This document shows positions 53,466 to 64,000 of a DNA stretch of 64,000 bases, in pieces. The notes below the pieces were generated by a model, which did no database searches, was not told where the DNA came from, and worked only from the letters and a program-made list of their open reading frames with translations. This DNA comes from Isoetes taiwanensis (lineage: Eukaryota > Streptophyta > Lycopodiopsida > Isoetales > Isoetaceae). Each line of letters starts with the position of its first letter. Positions within the stretch are counted from its first letter, which is position 1. The stretch spans positions 13,261,748-13,325,747 of the forward strand of contig JAJEKV010000031.1 in assembly GCA_021234155.1 (NCBI GenBank), read 5' to 3'. The translations under genes and the position numbers were made by a program.

Positions 53466-55975
53466 TTCGCCATGTTCCCGGAGGAGCACTGGTAGGAAAG
53501 CCTGCCTCGGTAAATCCAAACCCCATTTCGTCAGTTTCTATTGCTTCTTGTTTTCAACTGCAGCTTCTCGACCATGTCTCAAGTGCAACTGAATAAAACT
53601 CGACCTCCATAACGTAAACCCTACAATAACCTAGCATACGGGGTTTACGTTTTGGAGGCCATACCCAGCCAGATTGGACCGGGATCTTGCACAATGTCAT
53701 GAGGTAGTGGGAGGGCATTGGCGCTCCGGAAGGCGGAGCCCTAAAACCTTCCAGAAGAAGTTCGTCCCAAAGGTCCTCTCTGGAGGGTCCTTGGCCACGG
53801 ACGGGCAACTCTCCCACCCCGGAACTGTGATCTGACTCTGCCAACGGACTCGAAACATCGACATTACCCTGGAGACCAAGTTTTGTGGGCAGAAGACCAC
53901 CCCTGCTCCCGGAAGCGCCAAAATAGCTCATGTCCAACACGTTCGTAGTGAATTGGCCTTAAGCGGAGGGGTGAGAATCTTTGCTATGTAGAGGGTTCGT
54001 GTTTTTTTTTTGCTGCAAAAATGGCCAGGTGTAACTTGGTCCCTAGGGTAATTTATTTGTTCCGGACAACATGGCGAAGTCAAATCTCCATTCCGGAGCC
54101 TTTGTACTGCCCGAACGACAAAACACTTGGGTTTCTACACGGTCATTGCCCGGGACACTTTCAGGAGGGATATGTTCTCCCAGGGCGGATCTTGAATTTT
54201 CTTGAGCACCTTTCGAAGCAAGTTACTTGAATGGAGAATTCAGCGGTCGGATAGGGAACCGGGTTCGGGAAGGAGGCATTGGCATTTGCCCTCGGGAGGA
54301 GCACTTGGTAGGGAAAGCACGCCTCGGTAAATCCAAACCCCATTTCGCCGGTTTCTATTGCTTCTTGTTTTCAGCTGCGGCTTCTCGACCATGTCTCAAG
54401 TGCAACGAATAAAACTCGACCTCCATAGCGTAAACCCTACAATAACCTAGCAACGCACGGGGTTTACGTTTTTGGAGGCCATACCCCAGCCGATTGGACC
54501 AGGATCTTGCACAATGTCATGAGGTAGTGGGAGGCGTTGGCCTTGAGGAAGATGGAGCCCTAAAACCTTCGAGGAAGAAGTTCGTTTCCAAAGGTCCTCT
54601 CTCGGAGGGTCCTTGGCCGCGGACGGGCAACTCTCCCACCCCAGGCGTGATCGACTACGCCAGCCGGACACGAAACATCGACATTACCACGGAGACCAAG
54701 TTTTGTGGGCGAAGACCACCCCTCCCGAAAGCGCCAAAATAGCTCATGTCCAACACGTTAAGTAGTGAATTGGCCTTAGCGGAGGGTGCGAATCTTTGCT
54801 ATGTAGAGGGTTCGTGTCTCTTTTGCTGCAAAAATGACCGTGTAACTTGGTCCCTAGGGTAATTTATTTGTTTTGGACGACATGCCAAAGTCAAATCTCC
54901 ATTCGGAGCCTTTGTACTTGCCCGACGACAAAACACTTGGGTTTCTACACGGCCGATTGCGGGACACTTTGCGGAGGGTTATGTTCTCCGGACAGATCTT
55001 GAATTTTCTTGAGCACCTTTCGAAGCAAGTTACTTGAATGGAGAATTCAGCGATCGGATAGGGAAACCGAGGTTCAGGGAAGGGAGGCATTGGCATTTGC
55101 CCTCCCGAGGAGCAGCGGTAGGAAAGCTTTGCCTCGGTAAATCCAAACCCCATTTCGTCGGTTTCTATTGCTTCTTGTTGTCAGCTGCGACTTCGACGAC
55201 CATGTCTCAAGTGCAAGCCCTTGGAATGGCTTCGACGACCTCCATAACGTAAACCCTACAATAACCTAGCAATACGGGGTTTACGTTTTGGAGGCCATAC
55301 CTAACCCGATTGGACCAGGATCTTGCACAATGTCATGAGGTAGTGGAGGGCGTTGGCCTTGAAGGCGGAGCCCTAAAATCTTCGAAGAAGTTCGTCCCAA
55401 AGGTCCTCTCTACGGAGGGTCCTTGGCCCGCAGACGGGCAACTCTCCCACCGGGCGTGATCGGACTACGCCCAATGGACTCGAAACGGCGACATTACCTT
55501 GGAGACCAAGTTTTGGGCGAAGACCACCCCCTGCTCTCGGGCGCCAAAGTAGCTCATGTCCAACACGTTCGTAGTGAATTGGCCTTAGCGAGGGTGAGAA
55601 TCTTTGCCATGTAGAGGGTTCGTGTTTCTTTTCTTTTGCAAAAAAATGACCGTGTAACTTGGTCCCTAGGGTAATTTATTTGTTTTGGACGATATGGCGA
55701 AGTGAAATCTCCATTCGGAGTTTTGTGTTTGCCCGAACGACAAAACACTTGGGTTTTACTACGGTCCTATTTGCAGGACACTAGCGGTTTGATATGTTCT
55801 CCGGACAGATCTTGAATTTTTTGAGCCTGCTTTCGAAGCAAGTTACGAATGGAGAATTCAGCGGTCGGATAGGGAAACCGGGTTCGGGGGAAGGGAGGCA
55901 TTGGCATTTGCCCTCCTGGGATGAGCAATCGGTAGGAAAGCATGCCTCGGTAACCTTTGTGATGTCCGCCTCCAC
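53466..55975. repeat. three tandem units of about 810 bp, right arm
   Basis: GGTAAATCCAAACCCCATTT recurs at about 53510, 54327 and 55135, with a truncated boundary near 55945. Mirror of 40790-43235. Unit copies differ by many small indels. Confidence 0.87.
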
Positions 55976-55979
55976 GGGT

Positions 55980-57005
55980 GCGGCCACCTAGGCTATAACA
56001 TGCCACCGGCTCCAACATGCCACGTGAGCTCCAACATGCCACGTGAGCTCCAACATGCCAAGTTGGCTCCAACGTGCCACCTAGGCTCAAGCATGCCAAG
56101 GTGGCTCAAATATGCCACCTAGGCTCCAACATGCCACGGGCTTCAACATGCCACGTAGGCTCCAACATGCCAACTAGGCTCCAACATGCCTCATGAGCTC
56201 AAGCATGCCACCTAGGCTCCAACATGCCACCTAGGCTCCAACATGCCACCTAGGCTCCAACATGCCAAGGTGGCTCCAACATGCCACCTAGGCTCAAGCG
56301 TGCCAAGGTGGTGGAAACATGCCACCCAGGCTCCAACATGCCCACGTGGGCTCCAACATGCCACCTAGGCTCCAACATGCCACCCACGGCTCCAACATGC
56401 CACGTGGGCTCCAACATGCCACCTAGCATGCCACCTAGGCTCCAACATGCCACCTAGGCTCCAACATGCCACCGGGCTCCAACATGCCACGTGAGCTCCA
56501 ACATGCTAAGTTGGCTCCAACGTGCCACCTAGGCTCAAGCACGCCAAGGTGGCTCAAATATGCCACCTAGGCTCCAACATGCCACCAAGGCTTCAACATG
56601 CCACGTAGGCTCCAACATGCCAACTAGGCTCCAACATGCCTCGTGAGCTCTAGCATGCCACCTAGGCTCCAACGTGCCACCCACGGCTCCAACATGCCCG
56701 TGGCTCCAACATGCCACCTAGCATGCCACCTAGGCTCCAACATGACACACGGGCTCCAACATGCCACGTGAGCTCCAACATGCCACATAGGCTCCAACAT
56801 GCCAAGTTGGCTCCAGCGTGCCACCTAGGCTCAAGCATGCCAACGTGGCTCAAATATGCCTCCATCGGCTCCAACATGCCACGTGAACGCAACATGCCAC
56901 ACGGGCTCCAACATGCCCGTGAGCTCTAACATGACACGTAGGCTCCAACATGCCACCTACGCTCCAACATGCCACCAAGGCTTCAACATGCCACGTAGGC
57001 TCCAA
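55980..57005. repeat. 19-bp repeat array, right arm block 1
   Basis: Mirror of 39765-40785, units as GGCTCCAACATGCCACCTA. Variants with CCACGTGAGCTCC and CCACGTGGGCTCC are frequent. Confidence 0.93.
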
Positions 57006-57778
57006 CGCATGAATGACCAAGGCAAGGTATGAATGACATGGACATGTACTTGATGACGTTAGGATATTGTTAGGATTTTGCGTGGTCCTATGACATTAAT
57101 GCTTAGGGATTTGTTGCAGCGGTCCTGCACCCCGTCAAGGAATACAAATCAAATTCTTGATGGTTTTGTTATGCAAAAATAGGCGTTAAGTAATTGAAGT
57201 AGTTGAAGTAACTTGTCTTGCATGGAATACTAGTATAAGGACATGTGATCGTGCACGTGCATCACATGTAGCAAATCAAGTACTCTGTCCTACCACTATA
57301 AAGACCCGTGATATGGAAGGATAGGACATGTAGAGAATCAAGTATTCTTTCCTACTTCTATAAAGACATGTGACAATAGAAGTATTACACATGTCGTAAT
57401 TTATGTATTCTTTCCTACAATGCCTTAGCAAATAAAGTACTCTGTCCTACTACTATAAAGACATGTGAATGGAAGTATAGGACATGTAGAGAATCAAATA
57501 TTCTTTCCTACATCTATAAAGACATGTGACAATAGAATTATTAGACATGTAAAAATTCAAGTATTCTTTCCTACAGTGGATTGTATTATAAAATGACATG
57601 TCACAATAGAAGAAACTACAAAACAACAGTGGATGTTTTAGTCCACTGAAAAAAGAACACCATTATCGAACAAAACCATAGCTCCACAAATCCACATGTA
57701 GGATTCTTTGAAAACAGGACATGTAGACCTACCAAAACTGATGTTTTCAACAGTGGACCAAAAACCGGGGTGAGTGTG
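57006..57778. repeat. right terminal region with subterminal direct repeats
   Basis: Reverse complement of the left terminal region but about 150 bp shorter, because one CACATGTCTTTATAG dimer is missing. Ends CCGGGGTGAGTGTG. Confidence 0.88.
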
Positions 57779-59940
57779 TTATTCAGGGTGGAAGTGCAAG
57801 GTAGTATCTCCACTTAACTGTCAAATTTGTCAAATATATCTACTGTTTAAATTGTCTACTACAGATCTAGTTTATTCTACTAACTGGGCAAAAAGGTTAC
57901 AAGGGCTGATCGGCTATAAACCGAGAGGCTCCATTGTACCTTTTGGCCCTTCATTCATTACCAAGCCTATTGCTAATGATTTGATGTGGCTGCAGGTACC
58001 GGACCTCTCCTGCCCTTGTCTCTTCTTTGCTTGAGTTGTATGGATGTTTATACTAGGATCTGGACATGGAATCGAGCACAACAGTTTTAGCTATCGGACG
58101 CAATGTTCCAGGTTGTATAAGTCCTGTGAAGTTTAGAATATTCAATAGACAATTTATTTGGCTCAAAATATAGGCATGAAACGGGCTTTCTGCAAGCGTT
58201 ATGTTTAAGGAATAAACATGGAAAACTTAGATTCTATCGAAGAAAATGAAAAATTCATAATATAAGAACTGGAACTCTAAGTATGTTATGATGGCATAAT
58301 CAGTCCATTTTTCTTAAAATACAAACAGGTGAATCTGGTATACAAGTGTCTTAATTGTGCATTCTATGAAAATGATTATTCTGAGTTTTTCACGTGACAC
58401 TTTAATGTGCTAAAAATATGATTTGATAAGCAGGTGGGTTGTTAATAAATGTGGTATGGTATAGCTTAAACAAGCTACCTTCTGAAAATTGAAGTTAGGA
58501 TTAAGGCACATTGTCCCCCGTATTAAATTACTGCTGTAGATGGCCACATAGATAAGAAATAATGAAAGTAAAACCCTATGAAAATTCTGTATTTCACTGG
58601 ATTGTTGCTGGATGTTTCACTCTGGCACAAAGACTGGTAGCCTTTCTTATAGTATGTTAAGCAGTTAAAGTAGTGCACAAAAAAAAGGCATATAAATGCA
58701 AGAATTACCGGGGTCATCTTTTGACTGGAACATGGACTTCAATAAGGTTATGAGTATGGAAAACCAGTGCCAAAGCTCTATGGTTTGTGGGTAAATTTTA
58801 TGTAGAGTTATGCATTTTGCCTCCTGATTGAAATGGAAACAGGCTGGTAGGAGAATAAATATAGCATGGTAGGGATAAAACATGCCTCCTCTTTGAAATA
58901 ATAGAACCATTGGAATTTAATCCTGAAAGGTATGGCCTTTGGCTTATATGACTATCGTCTTTTTGAAAAATTGTTTATTAAGTTTTTTATTTACAATATT
59001 TCATTACAAATTGGGGTGCTAGAGGCTAAAGGATAATGAGTACCGGTTTCATACGTAATTACGTATCCGGATTGATAATACAGTTGCTGGGATTGACCAG
59101 GACTGATGTTCGACCTAGGAATCTAGGTTTGACCGGGTTTTTTTTAGACACTTCGATTCCTTGGTTTAACCAGGGTTGCTTGTGTCCTTTAGCCTCTTCC
59201 CTATTTTCTATAGAAAAACAGAAAAATAGATGCAATTGTGTTTCAGGAAATATGTAGCAGGTGATGGCATGCCACTCATATTAATCTAACAGTGTTGCAG
59301 GGGAAAACAATTACAAAGAAGTGGACTTTGGTCCGTCCTATGTAGAACAATGAGGTATGCAGCTTGAAAAATGGTGATCTCGAACAAGATTCTGCAGGGC
59401 ATCCAGAGCTTCAATTTCACTGATTAAAAGATGCGCAATTGCTCAGGTATACAAGGCTATCTCATTTTTAAGTACTGACCAGCTGAATAAAGCATATGGC
59501 AGTACCCTTATATTACACACCAGATATCTGGTATAAAATAAAGAGGGCGTGTCCCTCATGTGCCATTTGGCCCCAAAAACTGAAAAGCCATATATATGGC
59601 CGCCGTTTTATCGCTGCATCTACCAGTACAAATGGGCAACAATTTTGTAGCCAACAAGTGCAAGAGCTTACCCCAAAAGAAGAAAATTGTGGTACATATG
59701 AAGCAAAGGTCTCCAAGATTTAAATATGGTGTACAAGTTCTCAACAAATATTCAACAACCAGTACTGATACGATATGTCTTTAACTTGATGTTTTGGTTA
59801 GTTTGGTTCAATAGGGAATAAATATTTACTATAGGGTTGGGTCTGACCTCTGCTGTACTGTAGGGGTCAGCCCTCCCCTATGCTATAGATCTCTCAAAAA
59901 ATGGTCAACCTAGTCCTACGGAAGGAGGTAGGCTTTTTTT
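57779..59940 (+). other. tandem segment copy 1, distal part, exon-like block
   Basis: Matches 61471-63680. An exon-like block at 57865-57995 is flanked by ACAG and GTACC. It reads LVYSTNWAKRLQGLIGYKPR and then GSIVPFGPSFITKPIANDLM and WLQ, clearly protein-like but of a family I do not recognise. The downstream frames are short and unsupported. Confidence 0.5.
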
Positions 59941-61284
59941 AATTCCATAAATTTCGCTATTGCAAATATTGATACAGGAATTGATAGTAGTGCACTTATT
60001 GCAAACCATGGTATGGATGTAGCAACCATCAAAGACAAAAGTGTCCTTTGGTATTTGATAAATATTACCACTGTAGTTTATTAGTGTACCAGGCTTCATA
60101 TTTAAATGGCCTACACCACTATTGCTAAGTAATATTTGCTTTACACCACTATTTTCAATAGCCAAGATTAAGTGGGTTGCATGGCACTATATGGTAAAGA
60201 TATGACTTGGTAGGTGAAATTCATGTCTGGATGTAAAAATCGTGGGATATCATTTGCCTAAACTATTTTTCTATCAAGACATACCTCTAATAAATGTTCT
60301 TATCTGAAAACCTTGCAAAGGTCGAAAGCAACTAATGGCTTGGTTGATACTCTTGAATCTCATAGCCAAAATTCCAGGTTGTAAATTCCCTTGTAGGACT
60401 TGGATAAGTCTGAATCATTTATATGTTTGATTATTGATAAATCTGAACGTATGGGTGTCCCCTTCTGTTGGAGGAAAAACAGGGCAAAAGTAAAGTGCCA
60501 TTTTCTGAATCGATACCCTAAGGTTTATTTTCGTGGTATTTTTTCTCACCTAACTCAAAGCCTTGGCAGTAGAATGGATCGGGACGTTTGGCAGCAAATT
60601 CTGAAGCCGACTGCCCCTGATATAATGGTACATCCGCTGTGGCATGCCTGAAGGTCAATTTACAGTACAAATGCAAAGAAAGAAAGCTCGACACGTTCGG
60701 TGTCTGAGAGAAAATCGCTGGAAAGATCCGCTTTAACCCGCTTATAAGGTAAGGGAATTTGTACATGCTAGACTTACTCTAAATCATTCTAGTCAAAGGC
60801 TACAGATATGCAATAGATACTGCCTCTATTCTCTGCATTCTATGATACCTGGCATAAAATAAAGCTGCAGAATCACGCTTGTGAAATCTCTAGGGTATTT
60901 TGATATCCTGGCTGATCACAGCTGAATATATCATAATATATCTTTCATCCTTATAAGAAACGAAACCCTAAGAATTTGTCACTTGTATTCATTGCTGGCT
61001 CTTGATATCAAGCCCGTTACATAAGTTCTTTGCTTATTCATCTCTATCCGAGTTGCTACAATACTCCCATGCCATGAATGATCATAGTGGTGCAGCTGTG
61101 AATATGAAAATGACTTTTGCTCCTCAATAGAATATTATGGCAGCAAAGGGCAGTAATGGTGCTAAAAATTTGCATCCTGGAGCGGTTATTTCCATGTCTG
61201 TTTATCTTGAATTCTTCTCATAATGGGAAGAACAAAAAGTGGCTGCTAGTCATGGTGTGTTCAGACATCAAGCCCATGTGCTAG

Positions 61285-61389
61285 GCATTCATGGCAGCAT
61301 TTAACTCCCTAATCTTCTTCAAATCGCACTTCCATGTTGATGGCATAGAGCAGATCAAGAACATTATACTCAGACCAAGCGAATTCCAG
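61285..61389 (+). pseudogene. exon-like block X of an unrecognised gene
   Basis: 105 nt, open, preceded by CTAG and followed by GTATAT. It reads SLIFFKSHFHVDGIEQIKNI and then ILRPSEFQ. The copy at 38652-38756 differs by a single base. I cannot name the family. Together with block Y it looks like adjacent exons of one host gene copied as a fragment. Confidence 0.45.
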
Positions 61390-61556
61390 GTATATCTCTG
61401 TTTAAATTGGAAAGAACCAGACATAAATAAGGCTCTAAATTGTGCTGATCTGACTTTACAAAATATGACATTATTCAGGGTGGAAGTGCAAGGTAGTATC
61501 TCCACTTAACTATCAAATTTGTCAAATATATCTACTGTTTAAATTGTGTACTACAG

Positions 61557-61687
61557 ATCTAGTTTATTCTACTAACTGGGCAAAAAGGTTACAAGGGCTG
61601 ATCGGCTATAAACCGAGAGGCTCCATTGTACCTTTTGGCCCTTCATTCATTACCAAGCCTATTGCTAATGATTTGATGTGGCTGCAG
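61557..61687 (+). pseudogene. exon-like block Y of an unrecognised gene
   Basis: 131 nt, open in one frame, preceded by ACTACAG and followed by GTACCG. It reads LVYSTNWAKRLQGLIGYKPR and continues to WLQ. It is identical to 57865-57995. The composition and splice-like borders support a real exon origin; no complete gene is visible around it. Confidence 0.5.
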
Positions 61688-63680
61688 GTACCGGACCTCT
61701 CCTGCCCTTGTCTCTTCTTTGCTTGAGTTGTATGGATGTTTATACTAGGATCTGGACATGGAATCGAGCACAACTGCTTTTGGTAAGCATTAAGGATGGA
61801 CATACAGCCGCAAGTATAACAGTTTTAGCTATCGGACGCAATGTTCCAGGTTGTATAAGTCCTGTGAAGTTTAGAATATTCAATAGACAATTTATTTGGC
61901 TCAAAATATAGGCATGAAACGGGCTTTCTGCAAGCGTTATGTTTAAGGAATAAACATGGAAAACTTAGATTCTATCGAAGAAAATGAAAAATTCATAATA
62001 TAAGAACTGGAACTCTAAGTATGTTATGATGGCATAATCAGTCCATTTTTCTTAAAATACAAACAGGTGAATCTGGTATACAAGTGTCTTAATTGTGCAT
62101 TCTATGAAAATGATTATTCTGAGTTTTTCACGTGACACTTTAATGTGCTAAAAATATGATTTGATAAGCAGGTGGGTTGTTAATAAATGTGGTATGGTAT
62201 AGCTTAAACAAGCTACCTTCTGAAAATTGAAGTTAGGATTAAGGCACATTGTCCCCCGTATTAAATTACTGCTGTAGATGGCCACATAGATAAGAAATAA
62301 TGAAAGTAAAACCCTATGAAAATTTCAGATTTCAATTGGATTGTTCTTTGGATGTTTCACTCTGGCACAAAGACTGGTAGCCTTTCTTATAGTATGTTAA
62401 GCAGTTAAAGTAGTGCACAAAAAAAAGGCATATAAATGCAAGAATTACCGGGGTCATCTTTTGACTGGAACATGGACTTCAATAAGGTTATGAGTATGGA
62501 AAACCAGTGCCAAAGCTCTATGGTTTGTGGGTAAATTTTATGTAGAGTTATGCATTTTGCCTCCTGATTGAAATGGAAACAGGCTGGTAGGAGAATAAAT
62601 ATAGCATGGTAGGGATAAAACATGCCTCCTCTTTGAAATAATAGAACCATTGGAATTTAATCCTGAAAGGTATGGCCTTTGGCTTATATGACTATCGTCT
62701 TTTTGAAAAATTGTTTATTAAGTTTTGTATTTACAATATTTCATTACAAATTGGGGTGCTAGAGGCTAAAGGATAATGAGTACCGGTTTCATACGTAATT
62801 ACGTATCCGGATTGATAATACAGTTGCTGGGATTGACCAGGACTGATGTTCGACCTAGGAATCTAGGTTTGACCGGGTTTTTTTTAGACACTTCGATTCC
62901 TTGGTTTAACCAGGGTTGCTTGTGTCCTTTAGCCTCTTCCCTATTTTCTATAGAAAAACAGAAAAATAGATGCAATTGTGTTTCAGGAAATATGTAGCAG
63001 GTGATGGCATGCCACTCATATTAATCTAACAGTGTTGCAGGGGAAAACAATTACAAAGAAGCGGACTTTGGTCCGTCCTATGTAGAACAATGAGGTATGC
63101 AGCTTGAAAAATGGTGATCTCGAACAAGATTCTGCAGGGCATCCAGAGCTTCAATTTCACTGATTAAAAGATGCGCAATTGCTCAGGTATACAAGGCTAT
63201 CTCATTTTTAAGTACTGACCAGCTGAATAAAGCATATGGCAGTACCCTTATATTACACACCAGATATCTGGTATAAAATAAAGAGGGCGTGTCCCTCATG
63301 TGCCATTTGGCCACAAAAACTGAAAAGCCATATATATGGCCGCCGTTTTATCGCTGCATCTACCAGTACAAATGGGCAACAATTTTGTAGCCAACAAGTG
63401 CAAGAGCTTACCCCAAAAGAAGAAAATTGTGGTACATATGAAGCAAAGGTCTCCAAGATTTAAATATGGTGTACAAGTTCTCAACAAATATTCAACAACC
63501 AGTACTGATACGGTATGTCTTTAACTTGATGTTTTGGTTAGTTTGGTTCAATAGGGAATAAATATTTACTATAGGGTTGGGTCTGACCTCTGCTGTACTG
63601 TAGGGGTCAGCCCTCCCCTATGCTATAGATCTCTCAAAAAATGGTCAACCCAGTCCTACGGAAGGAGGTAGGCTTTTTTT

Positions 63681-64000
63681 AATTCCATAAATTTCGCTAT
63701 TGCAAACATTGATACAGGAATTGATAGTAGTGCACTTATTGCAAACCATGGTATGGATGTAGCAACCATCAAAGACAAAAGTTTCCTTTGGTATTTGATA
63801 AATATTACCACTGTAGTTTATTAGTGTACCAGGCTTCATATTTAAATGGCCTACACCACTATTGCTAAGTAATATTTGCTTTACACCACTATTTTCAATA
63901 GCCAAGATTAAGTGGGTTGCATGGCACTATATGGTAAAGATATGACTTGGTAGGTGAAATTCATGTCTGGATGTAAAAATCGTGGGATATCATTTGCCTA
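63681..64000 (+). repeat. tandem segment copy 3 (start only)
   Basis: Begins AATTCCATAAATTTCG after GGTAGGC plus T7 and matches 59941-60260 with very few differences. It is cut by the window end, so the array has at least three copies. Confidence 0.93.

Larger units (their letters stand above)
38839..57778. mobile_element. giant inverted-repeat (foldback-like) element, 18.9 kb
   Basis: The two ends are reverse complements starting CACACTCACCCCGG. In the first 230 bp the arms differ by one base. Complementarity continues inward through arrays and unique blocks to about 48060 and 48650, leaving a spacer of about 0.6 kb. The uninterrupted target is present at 61461-61480 (ATATGACATTATTCAGG), which fixes the ends and shows at most a 1-bp (T) duplication. 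The inner sequence is repetitive and I find no transposase. It resembles foldback or large hairpin elements in having arms built of short tandem repeats, but its size and almost absent target duplication are unusual. It lies between two exon-like blocks of tandem segment copy 1. Confidence 0.9.
35751..59940 (+). repeat. tandem segment copy 1, split by two insertions
   Basis: Begins AATTCCATAAATTTCGCTAT and matches 59941-63680 along its length once two insertions are removed: about 1.56 kb after 35999, and 18940 bp at 38839-57778. It also lacks 46 bp at 58080/58081 relative to copy 2. Outside small clusters of differences, copies 1 and 2 are almost identical, so the duplication is recent. Both insertions are younger than the duplication or were absent from the copied template. 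Confidence 0.93.
59941..63680 (+). repeat. tandem segment copy 2 (3740 bp), uninterrupted
   Basis: Complete copy from AATTCCATAAATTTCG to the GGTAGGC plus T7 that precede copy 3. It carries the empty target of the giant palindrome (61461-61480) and a single copy of the 22-bp sequence duplicated around the 1.56-kb insertion. It holds the same exon-like blocks at 61285-61389 and 61557-61687. Confidence 0.95.

Noticed and set aside
39765-57005. Many long reading frames rich in Met, Trp, Cys, His and Leu across the arms
   Set aside because: They follow the 19-bp repeat, which is read through all three frames every 57 bp and seldom gives stops. They appear on both strands and have no domain.
38839-57778. 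Palindrome as a pure sequencing foldback artefact
   Set aside because: The arms differ by indels and by a whole subterminal dimer, there is a spacer, and a clean empty site exists in the tandem copy. Artefact is still listed as a test in the finding.
59496-59784. Overlapping short frames in the tandem segment (repeated near 63236-63524)
   Set aside because: Identical in both copies only because the segment is recently duplicated; no splice-bounded or domain-like support.

Overview
The window is nuclear DNA of a land plant. The evidence is a Ty3/gypsy chromovirus, a Ty1/copia remnant, tRNA-headed SINE-like repeats, MITE-like hairpins, and an intact 18-exon gene whose deduced product is collinear with plant tubulin-folding cofactor D (TBCD). 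The lineage cannot be fixed from this sequence alone. No rRNA gene, tRNA gene or CRISPR array was seen.

Region by region. (1) 1-12105: a minus-strand chromovirus, cut by the window start at its 3' LTR. It has a 1.64-kb 5' LTR, a tRNA-Met primer site, a polypurine tract, a broken gag, an open PR-RT-RH frame, a broken integrase ending in a chromodomain, and three extra same-strand reading frames upstream of gag. (2) 13787-23188, plus strand: TBCD, 18 exons, 1263 deduced residues, no breaks. Intron 8 carries an antisense copia remnant. (3) 23.2-29.7 kb: gene-poor, with a TRIM-like LTR/primer-site junction, a small MITE and local tandem duplications. (4) 29.7-35.4 kb, plus strand: decayed fragments of two housekeeping genes. 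One is a ubiquinol-cytochrome c chaperone (CBP3/UQCC1-like) gene with a six-copy SINE-like array in an intron. The other is a TAF5 (TFIID subunit) fragment with an internal deletion. (5) 35.75 kb to the window end: a 3.74-kb segment in tandem (about 2.1 copies visible) with exon-like blocks of an unrecognised gene.

The first 3.74-kb copy is split by the most striking object here, a giant inverted repeat of about 18.9 kb (38839-57778). Its arms are about 9.2 kb each around a spacer of about 0.6 kb. The arms hold arrays of a 19-bp repeat, about 805-bp tandem units, nested 350-370-bp hairpins and subterminal direct repeats. The second 3.74-kb copy preserves the uninterrupted target site, so the insertion ends can be read to the base; the target duplication is at most 1 bp. 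No transposase gene was recognised inside.

Only TBCD looks like a functional host gene. It supports alpha/beta-tubulin heterodimer assembly. Small clustered differences between repeat copies, notably CTGG read as CTTTGG, look like systematic sequencing error. Some frame breaks in repeats should therefore be treated with caution.
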